NCBI GenBank assembly: GCA_035771175.1
Contig: CM069604.1
Location: 19,965,115-20,029,114, forward strand
Source of the DNA: Paratinospora sagittata
Taxonomy: Eukaryota > Streptophyta > Magnoliopsida > Ranunculales > Menispermaceae
Length of the DNA: 64,000 nt
Direction of reading: 5' to 3'
The notes beneath the pieces are model-generated. The model was given only the letters and a program-made list of their open reading frames with translations, was not told the DNA's origin and searched no databases. Positions 22,001 to 36,000 of this stretch are shown here, one piece after another. Both the position numbers and the translations under genes were made by a program. How positions within the stretch are numbered: the first letter of the stretch is position 1; each line of letters begins with the position of its first letter.

Positions 22001-23103
22001 AAAATCTAATATTTCCAACGAGAAAAATGTTGACACTTCTGCTCGCTCGATTTTTCTATTCCTTACACAGTTTTGCCAAGTTATCTTTATTGAAATATTC
22101 TTTACTAACACCTTGACGATTCCCATTGTCTCGCACGCCCAAAACAACTTTAGATTAAACAACGTTTTGAATTCAAATCATTTTGTACTCTCTTGCTCTT
22201 TCACCTGCAACTGCTAATTTTATAAAATCCCCATTCTCTGATGTTCAAAGATAGAACACACATGATTTTTGCAAGTTAGACTTAGCTTTCCAAATAGTGT
22301 TTAAATAGAAGAAAGTCATGATTCTTGCATTTGCCCAAACAAACTTCGAAACGAATCAAAATTGCAAACTGTCTTGCAGATAACCTCATTTCGAAGTCTA
22401 CAAAAATAAGGCTCGAAGATTGAAGACATATCTCATGTCTAATGCTTTAGTTTTAGCTTTGGGGTGTAGGGTAACTTCTCGATCAATCTAAGCGCTAAAA
22501 CTCTAAAAATTGGAAAGTCTTCAAAATCACTTCGGTATAGTATTTCATTTTGAAAAGATGTTTTTCGAAAGTTTTTAATCATAATTTCAAGAAATTTTGA
22601 ATTATTTAAAAGTTTTTAATCTTATATCAATATGTTTTGAGTTAATGGAATGATTCTTTAGTTTTTCAAAAATAAAGCTATCCTGCAATATTCCAAAACT
22701 TTCCAGAAGCCACTAGCGCACTATCAGTGTTGATAGCACGCTGATAGGGTTCTATAATAAATATTTGTTTTTATGGAAAATTGCCTATAGCGCGTTATCC
22801 CCTTTGATAACTCGCTATAAAGCTGTTGTCGTGATCTTTCCATTTTTAGTAAAATGGGCAATAGCGCGCTATAGGCCTTGATAACACTCTGTCGGAAAGT
22901 CCAAAATACTCGAGCTCTCGGGTTTGTGTATATCGACCTGCTATAGCCTGCTATCTGTCAATAGAGAACAGGATACACAACCCAATAGCACGCGATCCAC
23001 GTCTTAGACTAAAATCTAATATTTCCAACGAGAAAAATGTTGACACTTCTGCTCGCTCGATTTTTCTATTCCTTACACAGTTTTGCCAGGTTATCTTTAT
23101 TGA
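19064..23103. repeat. Two tandem copies of a 2020-bp satellite dimer
   Basis: Monomers at 19064 and 21084 share ACTTGGCTTTCC, TTTTAACCAT and CCACGAGCGC. Monomers at 20074 and 22094 share ACACATGATT, TTGCCCAAAC, CTAAGCGCTAAA and AATAAAGCTATCC. The dimer is therefore A-B-A-B with equal spacing. Confidence 0.85.
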
Positions 23104-26100
23104 AATATTCTTTACTAACACCTTGATGATTCCCATTGTCTCGCACGCCCAAAACAAATTTAGATTAAACAACGTTTTGAATTCAAATCATTTTGTACTC
23201 TCTTGCTCTTTCACCTGCAACTGCTAATTTTATAAAATCCCCATTTTCTGATGTTCAAAGATAGAACACACACGATTTTTGCAAGTTAGACTTAGCTTTC
23301 CAAATAGTGTTTAAATAGAAGAAAGTCATGATTCTTGCATTTGCACAAACAAACTTCGAAACGAATCAAAATAGCAAACTGTCTTGCAGATAACCTCATT
23401 TCGAAGTCTACAAAAATAAGGCTCGAAGATTGAAGACGCATCTCATGTCTAATGCATTAGTTTTAGCTTTGGGGTGTAGGGTAACTTCTCGATCAATCTT
23501 AAGCACTAAAACTCTGAAAATTGGAAAGTCTTCAAAATCACTTCGATATAGTATTTCATTTTGAAAAGATGTTTTTCGAAAGGTTTTAATCATAATTTCA
23601 AGAAATTTTGAATTATTTAAAAGTTTTTAATCTTATATCAATATGTTTTGAGTTAATGGAATGATTATTTAGTTTTTCAAAAATAAGGCTATCCTGCAAT
23701 ATTCCAAAACTTTCCAGAAGCCACTAGCGCACTATCAGTGTTGATAGCACGCTGATAGGGTTCTATAATAAATATTTGTTTTTATGGAAAATTGCCTATA
23801 ACGCGTTAACCTCTTTGATAACTCGCTATAAAGCTGTTGTCGTCATCTTTCCATTTTTAGTAAAATGGGCAATAGCGCGCTATAGGCCTTGATAACACTC
23901 TGTCGGAAAGTCCAAAATACTCGAGCTCTCGGGCTTGTGTATATCGACCTGCAATAGCCTGCTATCTGTCAATAGAGAACAGGATACACAACCCAATAGC
24001 ACGCGATCCACGTCTTAGACTAAAATCTAATATTTCCAACGGGAAAAATGTTGACACTTCTGCTCGCTCGATTTTTCTATTCCTTACACAGTTTTGCCAG
24101 GTTATCTTTATTGAAATATTTTTTACTAACACCTTGATGATTCCCATTGTCTCGCACGCCCAAAACAAATTTAGATTAAACAACGTTTTGAATTCAAATC
24201 ATTTTGTACTCTCTTGCTCTTTCACCTGCAACTGCTAATTTTATAAAATCCCCATTCTCTGATGTTCAAAGATAGAACACACACGATTTTTGCAAGTTAG
24301 ACTTAGCTTTCCAAATAGTGTTTAAATAGAAGAAAGTCATGATTCTTGCATCTACACAAACAAACTTCGAAACGAATCAAAATTGCAAACTGTCTTGCAA
24401 ATAACCTCATTTCGAAGTCTACAAAAATAAGGCTCGAAGATTGAAGACGTATCTCATGTCTAATGCATTAGTTTTAGCTTTGGGGTGTAGGGTAACTTCT
24501 CGATCAATCTTAAGCACTAAAACTCTGAAAATTGGAAAGTCTTCAAAATCACTTCGATATAGTATTTCATTTTGAAAAGATGTTTTTCGAAAGGTTTTAA
24601 TCATAATTTCAAGAAATTTTGAATTATTTAAAAGTTTTTAATCTTATATCAATATGTTTTGAGTTAATGGAATGATTATTTAGTTTTTCAAAAATAAGGC
24701 TATCCTGCAATATTCCAAAACTTTCCAGAAGCCACTAGCGCACTATCAGTGTTGATAGCACGCTGATAGGGTTCTATAATAAATATTTGTTTTTATGGAA
24801 AATTGCCTATAGCGCGTTAACCTCTTTGATAACTCGCTATAAAGCTGTTGTCGTCATCTTTCCATTTTTAGTAAAATGGGCAATAGCGCGCTATAGGCCT
24901 TGATAACACTCTGTCGGAAAGTCCAAAATACTCGAGCTCTCGGGCTTGTGTATATCGACCTGCAATAGCCTGCTATCTGTCAATAGAGAACAGGATACAC
25001 AACCCAATAGCACGCGATCCACGTCTTAGACTAAAATCTAATATTTCCAACGGGAAAAATGTTGACACTTCTGCTCGCTCGATTTTTCTATTCCTTACAC
25101 AGTTTTGCCAGGTTATCTTTATTGAAATATTCTTTACTAACACCTTGATGATTCCCATTGTCTCGCACGCCCAAAACAAATTTAGATTAAACAACGTTTT
25201 GAATTCAAATCATTTTGTACTCTCTTGCTCTTTCACCTGCAACTGCTAATTTTATAAAATCCCCATTCTCTGATGTTCAAAGATAGAACACACATGATTT
25301 TTGCAAGTTAGACTTAGCTTTCCAAATAGTGTTTAAATAGAAGAAAGTCATGATTCTTGCATTTGCACAAACAAACTTCGAAACGAATCAAAATTGCAAA
25401 CTGTCTTGCAGATAACCTCATTTCGAAGTCTACAAAAATAAGGCTCGAAGATTGAAGACGTATCTCATGTCTAATGCATTAGTTTTAGCTTTGGGGTGAA
25501 GGGTAACTTCTCGATCAATCTTAAGCACTAAAACTCTGAAAATTGCAAAGTCTTCAAAATCACTTCGATATAGTATTTCATTTTGAAAAGAGGTTTTTCG
25601 AAAGGTTTTAATCATAATTTCAAGAAATTTTGAATTATTTAAAAGTTTTTAATCTTATATCAATATGTTTTGAGTTAATGGAATGATTCTTTAGTTTTTC
25701 AAAAATAAGGCTATCCTGCAATTTGCCAAAACTTTCTAGAAGCCACTAGCGCACTATCAGTGTTGATAGCACGCTGATAGGGTTCAATAATAAATATTTG
25801 TTTTTATGGAAAATGGCCTATAGCGCGTTAACCCCTTTGATAACTCGCTATAAAGCTGTTGTCGTGATCTTTCCATTTTTAGTAAAATGGGCAATAGCGC
25901 GCTATAGGCCTTGATAACACTCTGTCGAAAAGTCCAAAATACTCGAGCTCCCGGGCTTGTGTATATCGACCTACAATAGCCTGCTATCTGTCAGAAGAGA
26001 ACAGGATACACAACCCAATAGCACGCGATCCACGTCTTAGACTAAAATCTAATATTTCCAACGGGAAAAATGTTGACACTTCTGCTCGCTCGATTTTTCT

Positions 26101-28789
26101 ATTCCTTACACAGTTTTGCCAGGTTATCTTTATTGAAATATTCTTTACTAACACCTTGATGATTCCCATTGTCTCGCACGCCCAAAACAAATTTAGATTA
26201 AACAACGTTTTGAATTCAAATCATTTTGTACTCTCTTGCTCTTTCACCTGCAACTGCTAATTTTATAAAATCCCCATTCTCTGATGTTCAAAGATAGAAC
26301 ACACACGATTTTTGCAAGTTAGACTTAGCTTTCCAAATAGTGTTTAAATAGAAGAAAGTCATGATTCTTGCATTTGCACAAACAAACTTCGAAACGAATC
26401 AAAATTGCAAACTGTCTTGCAGATAACCTCATTTCGAAGTCTACAAAAATAAGGCTCGAAGATTGAAGACGCATCTCATGTCTAATGCATTAGTTTTAGC
26501 TTTGGGGTGAAGGGTAACTTCTCGATCAATCTTAAGCACTAAAACTCTGAAAATTGCAAAGTCTTTAAAATCACTTCGATATAGTATTTCATTTTGAAAA
26601 GATGTTTTTCGAAAGGTTTTAATCATAATTTCAAGAAATTTTGAATTATTTAAAAGTTTTTAATCTTATATCAATATGTTTTGAGTTAATGGAATGATTC
26701 TTTAGTTTTTCAAAAATAAGGCTATCCTGCAATTTGCCAAAACTTTCCAGAAGCCACTAGCGCACTATCAGTGTTGATAGCACGCTGATAGGGATCTATA
26801 ATAAATATTTGTTTTTATGGAAAATTGCCTATAGCGCGTTATCCCCTTTGATAACTCGCTATAAAGCTGTTGTCGTGATCTTTCCATTTTTAGTAAAATG
26901 GGCAATAGCGCGCTATAGGCCTTGATAACAAACACTCTGTCGGAAAGTCCAAAATACTCGAGCTCTCGGGTTTGTGTATATCGACCTGCTATAGCCTGCT
27001 ATCTGTCAATAGAGAACAGGATACACAACCCAATAGCACGCGATCCACGTCTTAGACTAAAATCTAATATTTCCAACGAGAAAAATGTTGACACTTCTGC
27101 TCGCTCGATTTTTCTATTCCTTACACAGTTTTGCCAGGTTATCTTTATTGAAATATTCTTTACTAACACCTTGATGATTCCCATTGTCTCGCACGCCCAA
27201 AACAAATTTAGATTAAACAACGTTTTGAATTCAAATCATTTTGTACTCTCTTGCTCTTTCACCTGCAACTGCTAATTTTATAAAATCCCCATTCTCTGAT
27301 GTTCAAAGATAGAACACACACGATTTTTGCAAGTTAGACTTAGCTTTCCAAATAGTGTTTAAATAGAAGAAAGTCATGATTCTTGCATTTGCACAAACAA
27401 ACTTCGAAACGAATCAAAATTGCAAACTGTCTTGCAGATAACCTCATTTCGAAGTCTACAAAAATAAGGCTCGAAGATTGAAGACGTATCTCATGTCTAA
27501 TGCATTAGTTTTAGCTTTGGGGTGAAGGGTAACTTCTCGATCAATCTTAAGCACTAAAACTCTGAAAATTGGAAAGTCTTCAAAATCACTTCGATATAGT
27601 ATTTCATTTTGAAAAGATGTTTTTCGAAAGGTTTTAATCATAATTTCAAGAAATTTTGAATTATTTAAAAGTCTTTAATCTTATATCAATATGTTTTGAG
27701 TTAATGGAATGATTCTTTAGTTTTTCAAAAATAAGGCTATCCTGCAATATTCCAAAACTTTCCAGAAGCCACTAGCGCACTATCAGTGTTGATAGCACGC
27801 CGATAGGGATCTATAATAAATATTTGTTTTTATGGAAAATTGCCTATAGCGCGTTATCCCCTTTGATAACTCGCTATAAAGCTGTTGTCGTGATCTTTCC
27901 ATTTTTAGTAAAATGGGCAATAGCGCGCTATAGGCCTTGATAACACTCTGTCGGAAAGTCCAAAATACTCGAGCTCTCGGGTTTGTGTATATCGACCTGC
28001 TATAGCCTGCTATCTGTCAATAGAGAACAGGATACACAACCCAATAGCACGCGATCCACGTCTTAGACTAAAATCTAATATTTCCAACGAGAAAAATGTT
28101 GACACTTCTGCTCGCTCGATTTTTCTATTCCTTACACAGTTTTGCCAGGTTATCTTTATTGAAATATTCTTTACTAACACCTTGATGATTCCCATTGTCT
28201 CGCACGCCCAAAACAAATTTAGATTAAACAACGTTTTGAATTCAAATCATTTTGTACTCTCTTGCTCTTTCACCTGCAACTGCTAATTTTATAAAATCCC
28301 CATTCTCTGATGTTCAAAGATAGAACACACACGATTTTTGCAAGTTAGACTTAGCTTTCCAAATAGTGTTTAAATAGAAGAAAGTCATGATTCTTGCATT
28401 TGCACAAACAAACTTCGAAACGAATCAAAATTGCAAACTGTCTTGCAGATAACCTCATTTCGAAGTCTACAAAAAAAAGGCTCGAAGATTGAAGACGTAT
28501 CTCATGTCTAATGCATTAGTTTTAGCTTTGGGGTGTAGGGTAACTTCTCGATCAATCTTAAGCACTAAAACTCTGAAAATTGGAAAGTCTTCAAAATCAC
28601 TTCGATATAGTATTTCATTTTGAAAAGATGTTTTTCGAAAGGTTTTAATCATAATTTCAAGAAATTTTGAATTATTTAAAAGTTTTTAATCTTATATCAA
28701 TATGTTTTGAGTTAATGGAATGATTCTTTAGTTTTTCAAAAATAAGGCTATCCTGCAATATTCCAAAACTTTCCAGAAGCCACTAGCGC

Positions 28790-31700
28790 ACTATCAGTGT
28801 TGATAGCACGCCGATAGGGATCTATAATAAATATTTGTTTTTATGGAAAATTGCCTATAGCGCGTTATCCCCTTTGATAACTCGCTATAAAGCTGTTGTC
28901 GTGATCTTTCCATTTTTAGTAAAATGGGCAATAGCGCGCTATAGGCCTTGATAACACTCTGTCGGAAAGCCCAAAATACTCGAGCTCTCGTGTTTGTGTA
29001 TATCGACCTGCTATAGCCTGCTATCTGTCAATAGAGAACAGGATACACAACCCAATAGCACGCGATTCACGTCTTAGACTAAAATCTAATATTTCCAACG
29101 AGAAAAATGTTGACACTTCTGCTCGCTCGATTTTTCTATTCCTTACACAGTTTTGCCAGGTTATCTTTATTGAAATATTCTTTACTAACACCTTGATGAT
29201 TCCCATTGTCTCGCACGCCCAAAACAAATTTAGATTAAACAACGTTTTGAATTCAAATCATTTTGTACTCTCTTGCTCTTTCACCTGCAACTGCTAATTT
29301 TATAAAATCCCCATTCTCTGATGTTCAAAGATAGAACACACACGATTTTTGCAAGTTAGACTTAGCTTTCCAAATAGTGTTTAAATAGAAGAAAGTCATG
29401 ATTCTTGCATTTGCACAAACAAACTTCGAAACGAATCAAAATTGCAAACTGTCTTGCAGATAACCTCATTTCGAAGTCTACAAAAATAAGGCTCGAAGAT
29501 TGAAGACGTATCTCATGTCTAATGCATTAGTTTTAGCTTTGGGGTGTAGGGTAACTTCTCGATCAATCTTAAGCACTAAAACTCTGAAAATTGGAAAGTC
29601 TTCAAAATCACTTCGATATAGTATTTCATTTTGAAAAGTTGTTTTTCGAAAGGTTTTAATCATAATTTCAAGAAATTTTGAATTATTTAAAAGTTTTAAT
29701 CTTATATCAATATGTTTTGAGGTAATGGAATGATTCTTTAGTTTTTCAAAAATAAGGCTATCCTGCAATTTGCCAAAACTTTCCAGAAGCCACTAGGGCA
29801 CTATCAGTGTTGATAGCACGCTGATAGGGTTCTATAATAAATATTTGTTTTTATGGAAAATTGTCTATAGCGCGTTATCCCCTTTGATAACTCGCTATAA
29901 AGCTGTTGTCGTGATCTTTCCATTTTTAGTAAAATGGGCAATAGCGCGCTATAGGCCTTGATAACACTCTGTCGGAAAGTCCAAAATACTCGAGCTCTCG
30001 GGCTTGTGTATATCGACCTGCTATAGCCTGCTATCTGTCAATAGAGAACAGGATACACAACCCAATAGCACGCGATCCCCGTCTTAGACTAAAATCTAAT
30101 ATTTCCAACGAGAAAAATGTTGACACTTCTGCTCGCTCGATTTTTATATTCCTTACAAAGTTTTGCCAGGTTATCTTTATTGAAATATTCTTTACTAACA
30201 CCTTGATGATTCCCATTGTCTCGCACGCCCAAAACAAATTTAGATTAAACAACGTTTTGAATTCAAATCATTTTGTACTCTCTTGCTCTTTCACCTGCAA
30301 CTGCTAATTTTATAAAATTCCCATTTTCTGATGTTCAAAGATAGAACACACACGATTTTTGCAAGTTAGACTTAGCTTTCCAAATAGTGTTTAAATAGAT
30401 GAAAGTCATGATTCTTGCATTTGCCCAAACAAACTTCGAAACGAATCAAAATTGCAAACTGTCTTGCAGATAACCTCATTTCGAAGTCTACAAAAATAAG
30501 GCTCGAAGATTGAAGACGTATCTCATGTCTAATGCATTAGTTTTAGCTTTGGGGTGTAGCGTAACTTCTCGATCAATCTTAAGCACTAAAACTCTGAAAA
30601 TTGGAAAGTCTTCAAAATCACTTCGATATAGTATTTCATTTTGAAAAGATGTTTTTCGAAAGGTTTTAATCATAATTTCAAGAAATTTTGAATTATTTAA
30701 AAGTTTTTAATCTTATATCAATATGTTTTGAGTTAATGGAATGATTCTTTAGTTTTTCAAAAATAAGGCTATCCTGCAATTTGCCAAAACTTTCCAGAAG
30801 CCACTAGCGCACTATCAGTGTTGATAGCACGCTGATAGGGTTCTATAATAAATATTTGTTTTTATGGAAAATTGCCTATAGCGCGTTAACCCCTTTGATA
30901 ACTCGCTATAAAGTTGTTGTCGTGATCTTTCCATTTTTAGTAAAATGGGCAATAGCGCGCTATAGGCCTTGATAACACTCTGTCGGAAAGTCCAAAATAC
31001 TCGAGCTCTCGGGCTTGTGTATATCGACCTGCTATAGCCTGCTATCTGTCAATAGGGAACATGATACACAACCCAATAGCATGCGATCCCCGTCTTAGAC
31101 TAAAATCTAATATTTCCAACGAGAAAAATGTTGACACTTCTGCTCGCTCGATTTTTATATTCCTTACAAAGTTTTGCCAGGTTATCTTTATTGAAATATT
31201 CTTTACTAACACCTTGATGATTCCCATTGTCTCGCACGCCCAAAACAAATTTAGATTAAACAACGTTTTGAATTCAAATCATTTTGTACTCTCTTGCTCT
31301 ATCACCTGCAACTGCTAATTTTATAAAATCCGCATTTTCTGATGTTCAAAGATAGAACACACACGATTTTTGCAAGTTAGACTTAGCTTTCCAAATAGTG
31401 TTTAAATAGAAGAAAGTCATGATTCTTGCATTTGCCCAAACAAACTTCGAAACGAATCAAAATTGCAAACTGTCTTGCAGATAACCTCATTACGAAGTCT
31501 ACAAAAATAAGGCTCGAAGATTGATGACGTATCTCATGTCTAATGCATTAGTTTTAGCTTTGGGGTGTAGGGTAACTTCTCGATCAATCTTAAGCACTAA
31601 AACTCTGAAAATTGGAAAGTCTTCAAAATCACTTCGATATAGTATTTCATTTTGAAAAGATGTTTTTCGAAAGGTTTTAATCATAATTTCAAGAAATTTT

Positions 31701-33055
31701 GAATTATTTAAAAGTTTTTAATCTTATATCAATATGTTTTGAGTTAATGGAATGATTCTTTAGTTTTTCAAAAATAAGGCTATCCTGCAATATTCCAAAA
31801 CTTTCCAGAAGCCACTAGCGCACTATCAGTGTTGATAGCACGCTGATAGGGATCTATAATAAAAATTTGTTTTTATGGAAAATTGCCTATAGCGCGTTAT
31901 CCCCTTTGATAACTCGCTATAAAGCTGTTGTCGTGATCTTTCCATTTTTAGTAAAATGGGCAATAGCGCGCTATAGGCCTTGATAACACTCTGTCGGAAA
32001 GTCCAAAATACTCGAGCTCTCGTGTTTGTGTATATCGACCTGCTATAGCCTGCTATCTGTCAATAGAGAACAGGATACACAACCCAATAGCACGCGATTC
32101 ACGTCTTAGACTAAAATCTAATATTTCCAACGAGAAAAATGTTGACACTTCTGCTCGCTCGATTTTTCTATTCCTTACACAGTTTTGCCAGGTTATCTTT
32201 ATTGAAATATTCTTTACTAACACCTTGATGATTCCCATTGTCTCGCACGCCCAAAACAAATTTAGATTAAACAACGTTTTGAATTCAAATCATTTCGTAC
32301 TCTCTTGCTCTTTCACCTGCAACTGCTAATTTTATAAAATCCCCATTCTCTGATGTTCAAAGATAGAACACACACGATTTTTGCAAGTTAGACTTAGCTT
32401 TCCAAATAGTGTTTAAATAGAAGAAAGTCATGATTCTTGCATTTGCACAAACAAACTTCGAAACGAATCAAAATTGCAAACTGTCTTGCAGATAACCTCA
32501 TTTCGAAGTCTACAAAAATAAGGCTCGAAGATTGAAGACGTATCTCATGTCTAATGCATTAGTTTTAGCTTTGGGGTGTAGGGTAACTTCTCGATCAATC
32601 TTAAGCACTAAAACTCTGAAAATTGGAAAGTCTTCAAAATCACTTCGATATAGTATTTCATTTTGAAAAGTTGTTTTTCGAAAGGTTTTAATCATAATTT
32701 CAAGAAATTTTGAATTATTTAAAAGTTTTTAATCTTATATCAATATGTTTTGAGGTAATGGAATGATTCTTTAGTTTTTCAAAAATAAGGCTATCCTGCA
32801 ATTTGCCAAAACTTTCCAGAAGCCACTAGCGCACTATCAGTGTTGATAGCACGCTGATAGGGTTCTATAATAAATATTTGTTTTTATGGAAAATTGTCTA
32901 TAGCGCGTTATCCCCTTTGATAACTCGCTATAAAGCTGTTGTCGTGATCTTTCCATTTTTAGTAAAATGGGCAATAGCGCGCTATAGGCCTTGATAACAC
33001 TCTGTCGGAAAGTCCAAAATACTCGAGCTCTCGGGCTTGTGTATATCGACCTGCT
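28790..33055. repeat. ~1.2-kb satellite segment repeated three monomers apart
   Basis: CTCTCGTGTTTG, GCGATTCACG, GAAAAGTTGTTTTTCG, TTGAGGTAATGG and AATTGTCTATAG occur in this order in about 28.8-30.0 kb and again in about 31.8-33.05 kb, roughly 3.03 kb apart. The monomers between them differ. Confidence 0.7.
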
Positions 33056-36000
33056 ATAGCCTGCTATCTTTCAATAGAGAACAGGATACACAACCCAACA
33101 GCACGCGATCCACGTCTTAGACTAAAATCTAATATTTCCAACGAGAAAAATGTTGACACTTCTGCTCGCTCGATTTTTATATTCCTTACACAGTTTTGCC
33201 AGGTTATCTTTATTGAAATATTCTTTACTAACACCTTGATGATTCCCATTGTCTCGCACGCCCAAAACAAATTTAGATTAAACAACGTTTTGAATTCAAA
33301 TCATTTTGTACTCTCTTTCTCTTTCACCTGCAACTGCTAATTTTATAAAATCCCCATTCTCTGATGTTCAAAGATAGAACACACACGATTTTTTCAAGTT
33401 AGACTTAGCTTTCCAAATAGTGTTTAAATAGAAGAAAGTCATGATTCTTGCATTTGCACAAACAAACTTCGAAACGAATCAAAATTGCAAACTGTCTTGT
33501 AGATAACCTCATTTCGAAGTCTACAAAAATAAGGCTCGAAGATTGAAGACGTATCTCATGTCTAATGCATTAGTTTTAGCTTTGGGGTGTAGGGTAACTT
33601 CTCGATCAATCTTAAGCACTAAAACTCTGAAAATTGGAAAGTCTTCAAAATCACTTCGATATAGTATTTCATTTTGAAAAGATGTTTTTCGAAAGGTTTT
33701 AATCATAATTTCAAGAAATTTTGAATTATTTAAAAGTTTTTAATCTTATATCAATATGTTTTGAGTTAATGGAATGATTCTTTAGTTTTTCAAAAATAAG
33801 GCTATCCTGCAATTTGCCAAAACTTTCCAGAAGCCACTAGGGCACTATCAGTGTTGATAGCACGCTGATAGGGTTCTATAATAAATATTTGTTTTTATGG
33901 AAAATTGCCTATAGCGCGTTAACCCCTTTGATAACTCGCTATAAAGCTGTTGTCGTGATCTTTCCATTTTTAGTAAAATGGGCAATAGCGCGCTATAGGC
34001 CTTGATAACACTCTGTCGGAAAGTCCAAAATACTCGAGCTCTCGGGCTTGTGTATATCGACCTGCTATAGCCTGCTATCTGTCAATAGAGAACAGGATAC
34101 ACAACACCCAATAGCACGCGATCCACGTCTTAGACTAAAATCTAATATTTCCAACGAGAAAAATGTTGACACTTTTGCTCGCTCGATTTTTCTATTCCTT
34201 ACACAGTTTTGCCAGGTTATCTTTATTGAAATATTCTTTACTAACACCTTGATGATTCCCATTGTCTCGCACGCCCAAAACAAAATTAGATTAAACAACG
34301 TTTTGAATTCAAATCATTTTGTACTCTCTTGCTCTTTTACCTGCAACTGCTAATTTTATAAAATCCCCATTCTCTGATGTTCAAAGATAGAACACACACG
34401 ATTTTTGCAAGTTAGACTTAGCTTTCCAAATAGTGTTTAAATAGGAGAAAGTCATGATTCTTGCATTTGCCCAAACAAACTTCGAAACGAATCAAAATTG
34501 CAAACTGTCTTGCAGATAACCTCATTTCGAAGTCTACAAAAATAAGGCTCGAAGATTGAAGACATATCTCATGTTTAATGCATTAGTTTTAGCTTTGGGG
34601 TGTAGGGTAACTTCTCGATCAATCTAAGCACTAAAACTCTGAAAATTGGAAAGTCTTCAAAATCACTTCGATATAGTATTTCATTTTGAAAAGATGTTTT
34701 TCGAAAGGTTTTAATCATAATTTCAAGAAATTTTGAATTATTTAAAAGTTTTTAATCTTATATCAATATGTTTTGAGTTAATGGAATGATTCTTTAGTTT
34801 TTCAAAAATAAGGCTATCCTGCAATATTCCAAAACTTTCCAGAAGCCACTAGAGCACTATCAGTGTTGATAGCACGCTGATAGGGATCTATAATAAATAT
34901 TTGTTTTTATGGAAAATTGCCTATAGCGCGTTATCCCCTTTGATAACTCGCTATAAAGCTGTTGTCGTGATCTTTCCATTTTTAGTAAAATGGGCAATAG
35001 CGCGCTATAGGCCTTGATAACACTCTGTCGGAAAGTCCAAAATACTCGAGCTCTCGGGCTTGTATATATCGACCTGCTATAGCCTGCTATCTGTCAATAG
35101 AGAACAGGATACACAACACCCAATAGCACGCGATCCACGTCTTAGACTAAAATCTAATATTTCCAACGAGGAAAATGTTGACACTTCTGCTCGCTCGATT
35201 TTTATATTCCTTACACAGTTTTGCCAGGTTATCTTTATTGAAATATTCTTTACTAACACCTTGATGATTCCCATTGTCTCGCACGCCCAAAACAAATTTA
35301 GATTAAACAACGTTTTGAATTCAAATCATTTTGTACTCTCTTGCTCTTTCACCTGCAACTGCTAATTTTATAAAATCCCCATTCTCTTATGTTCAAAGAT
35401 AGAACACACATGATTTTTGCAAGTTAGACTTAGCTTTCCAAATAGTGTTTAAATAGAAGAAAGTCATGATTCTTGCATTTGCCCAAACAAACTTCGAAAC
35501 GAATCAAAATTGCAAACTGTCTTGCAGATAACCTCATTTCGAAGTCTACAAAAATAAGGCTCGAAGATTGAAGACGTATCTCATGTCTAATGCATTAGTT
35601 TTAGCTTTGGGGGGTAGGGTAACTTCTCGATCAATCTAAGCACTACTCTGAAAATTGGAAAGTCTTCAAAATCACTTCGATATAGTATTTCATTTTGAAA
35701 AGATGTTTTTCGAAAGGTTTTAATCATAATTTCAAGAATTTTAAATTATTTAAAAGTTTTTAATCTTATATCAATATGTTTTGAGTTAATGGAATGATTC
35801 TTTAGTTTTTCAAAAATAAGGCTATCCTGCAATTTGCCAAAACTTTCCAGAAGCCACTAGCGCACTATCAGTGTTGATAGCACGCTGATAGGGTTCTATA
35901 ATAAATATTTGTTTTTATGGAAAATTGCCTATAGCGCGTTATCCCCTTTGATAACTCGTTATAAAGCTGTTGTCGTGATCTTTCCATTTTTAGTAAAAAT

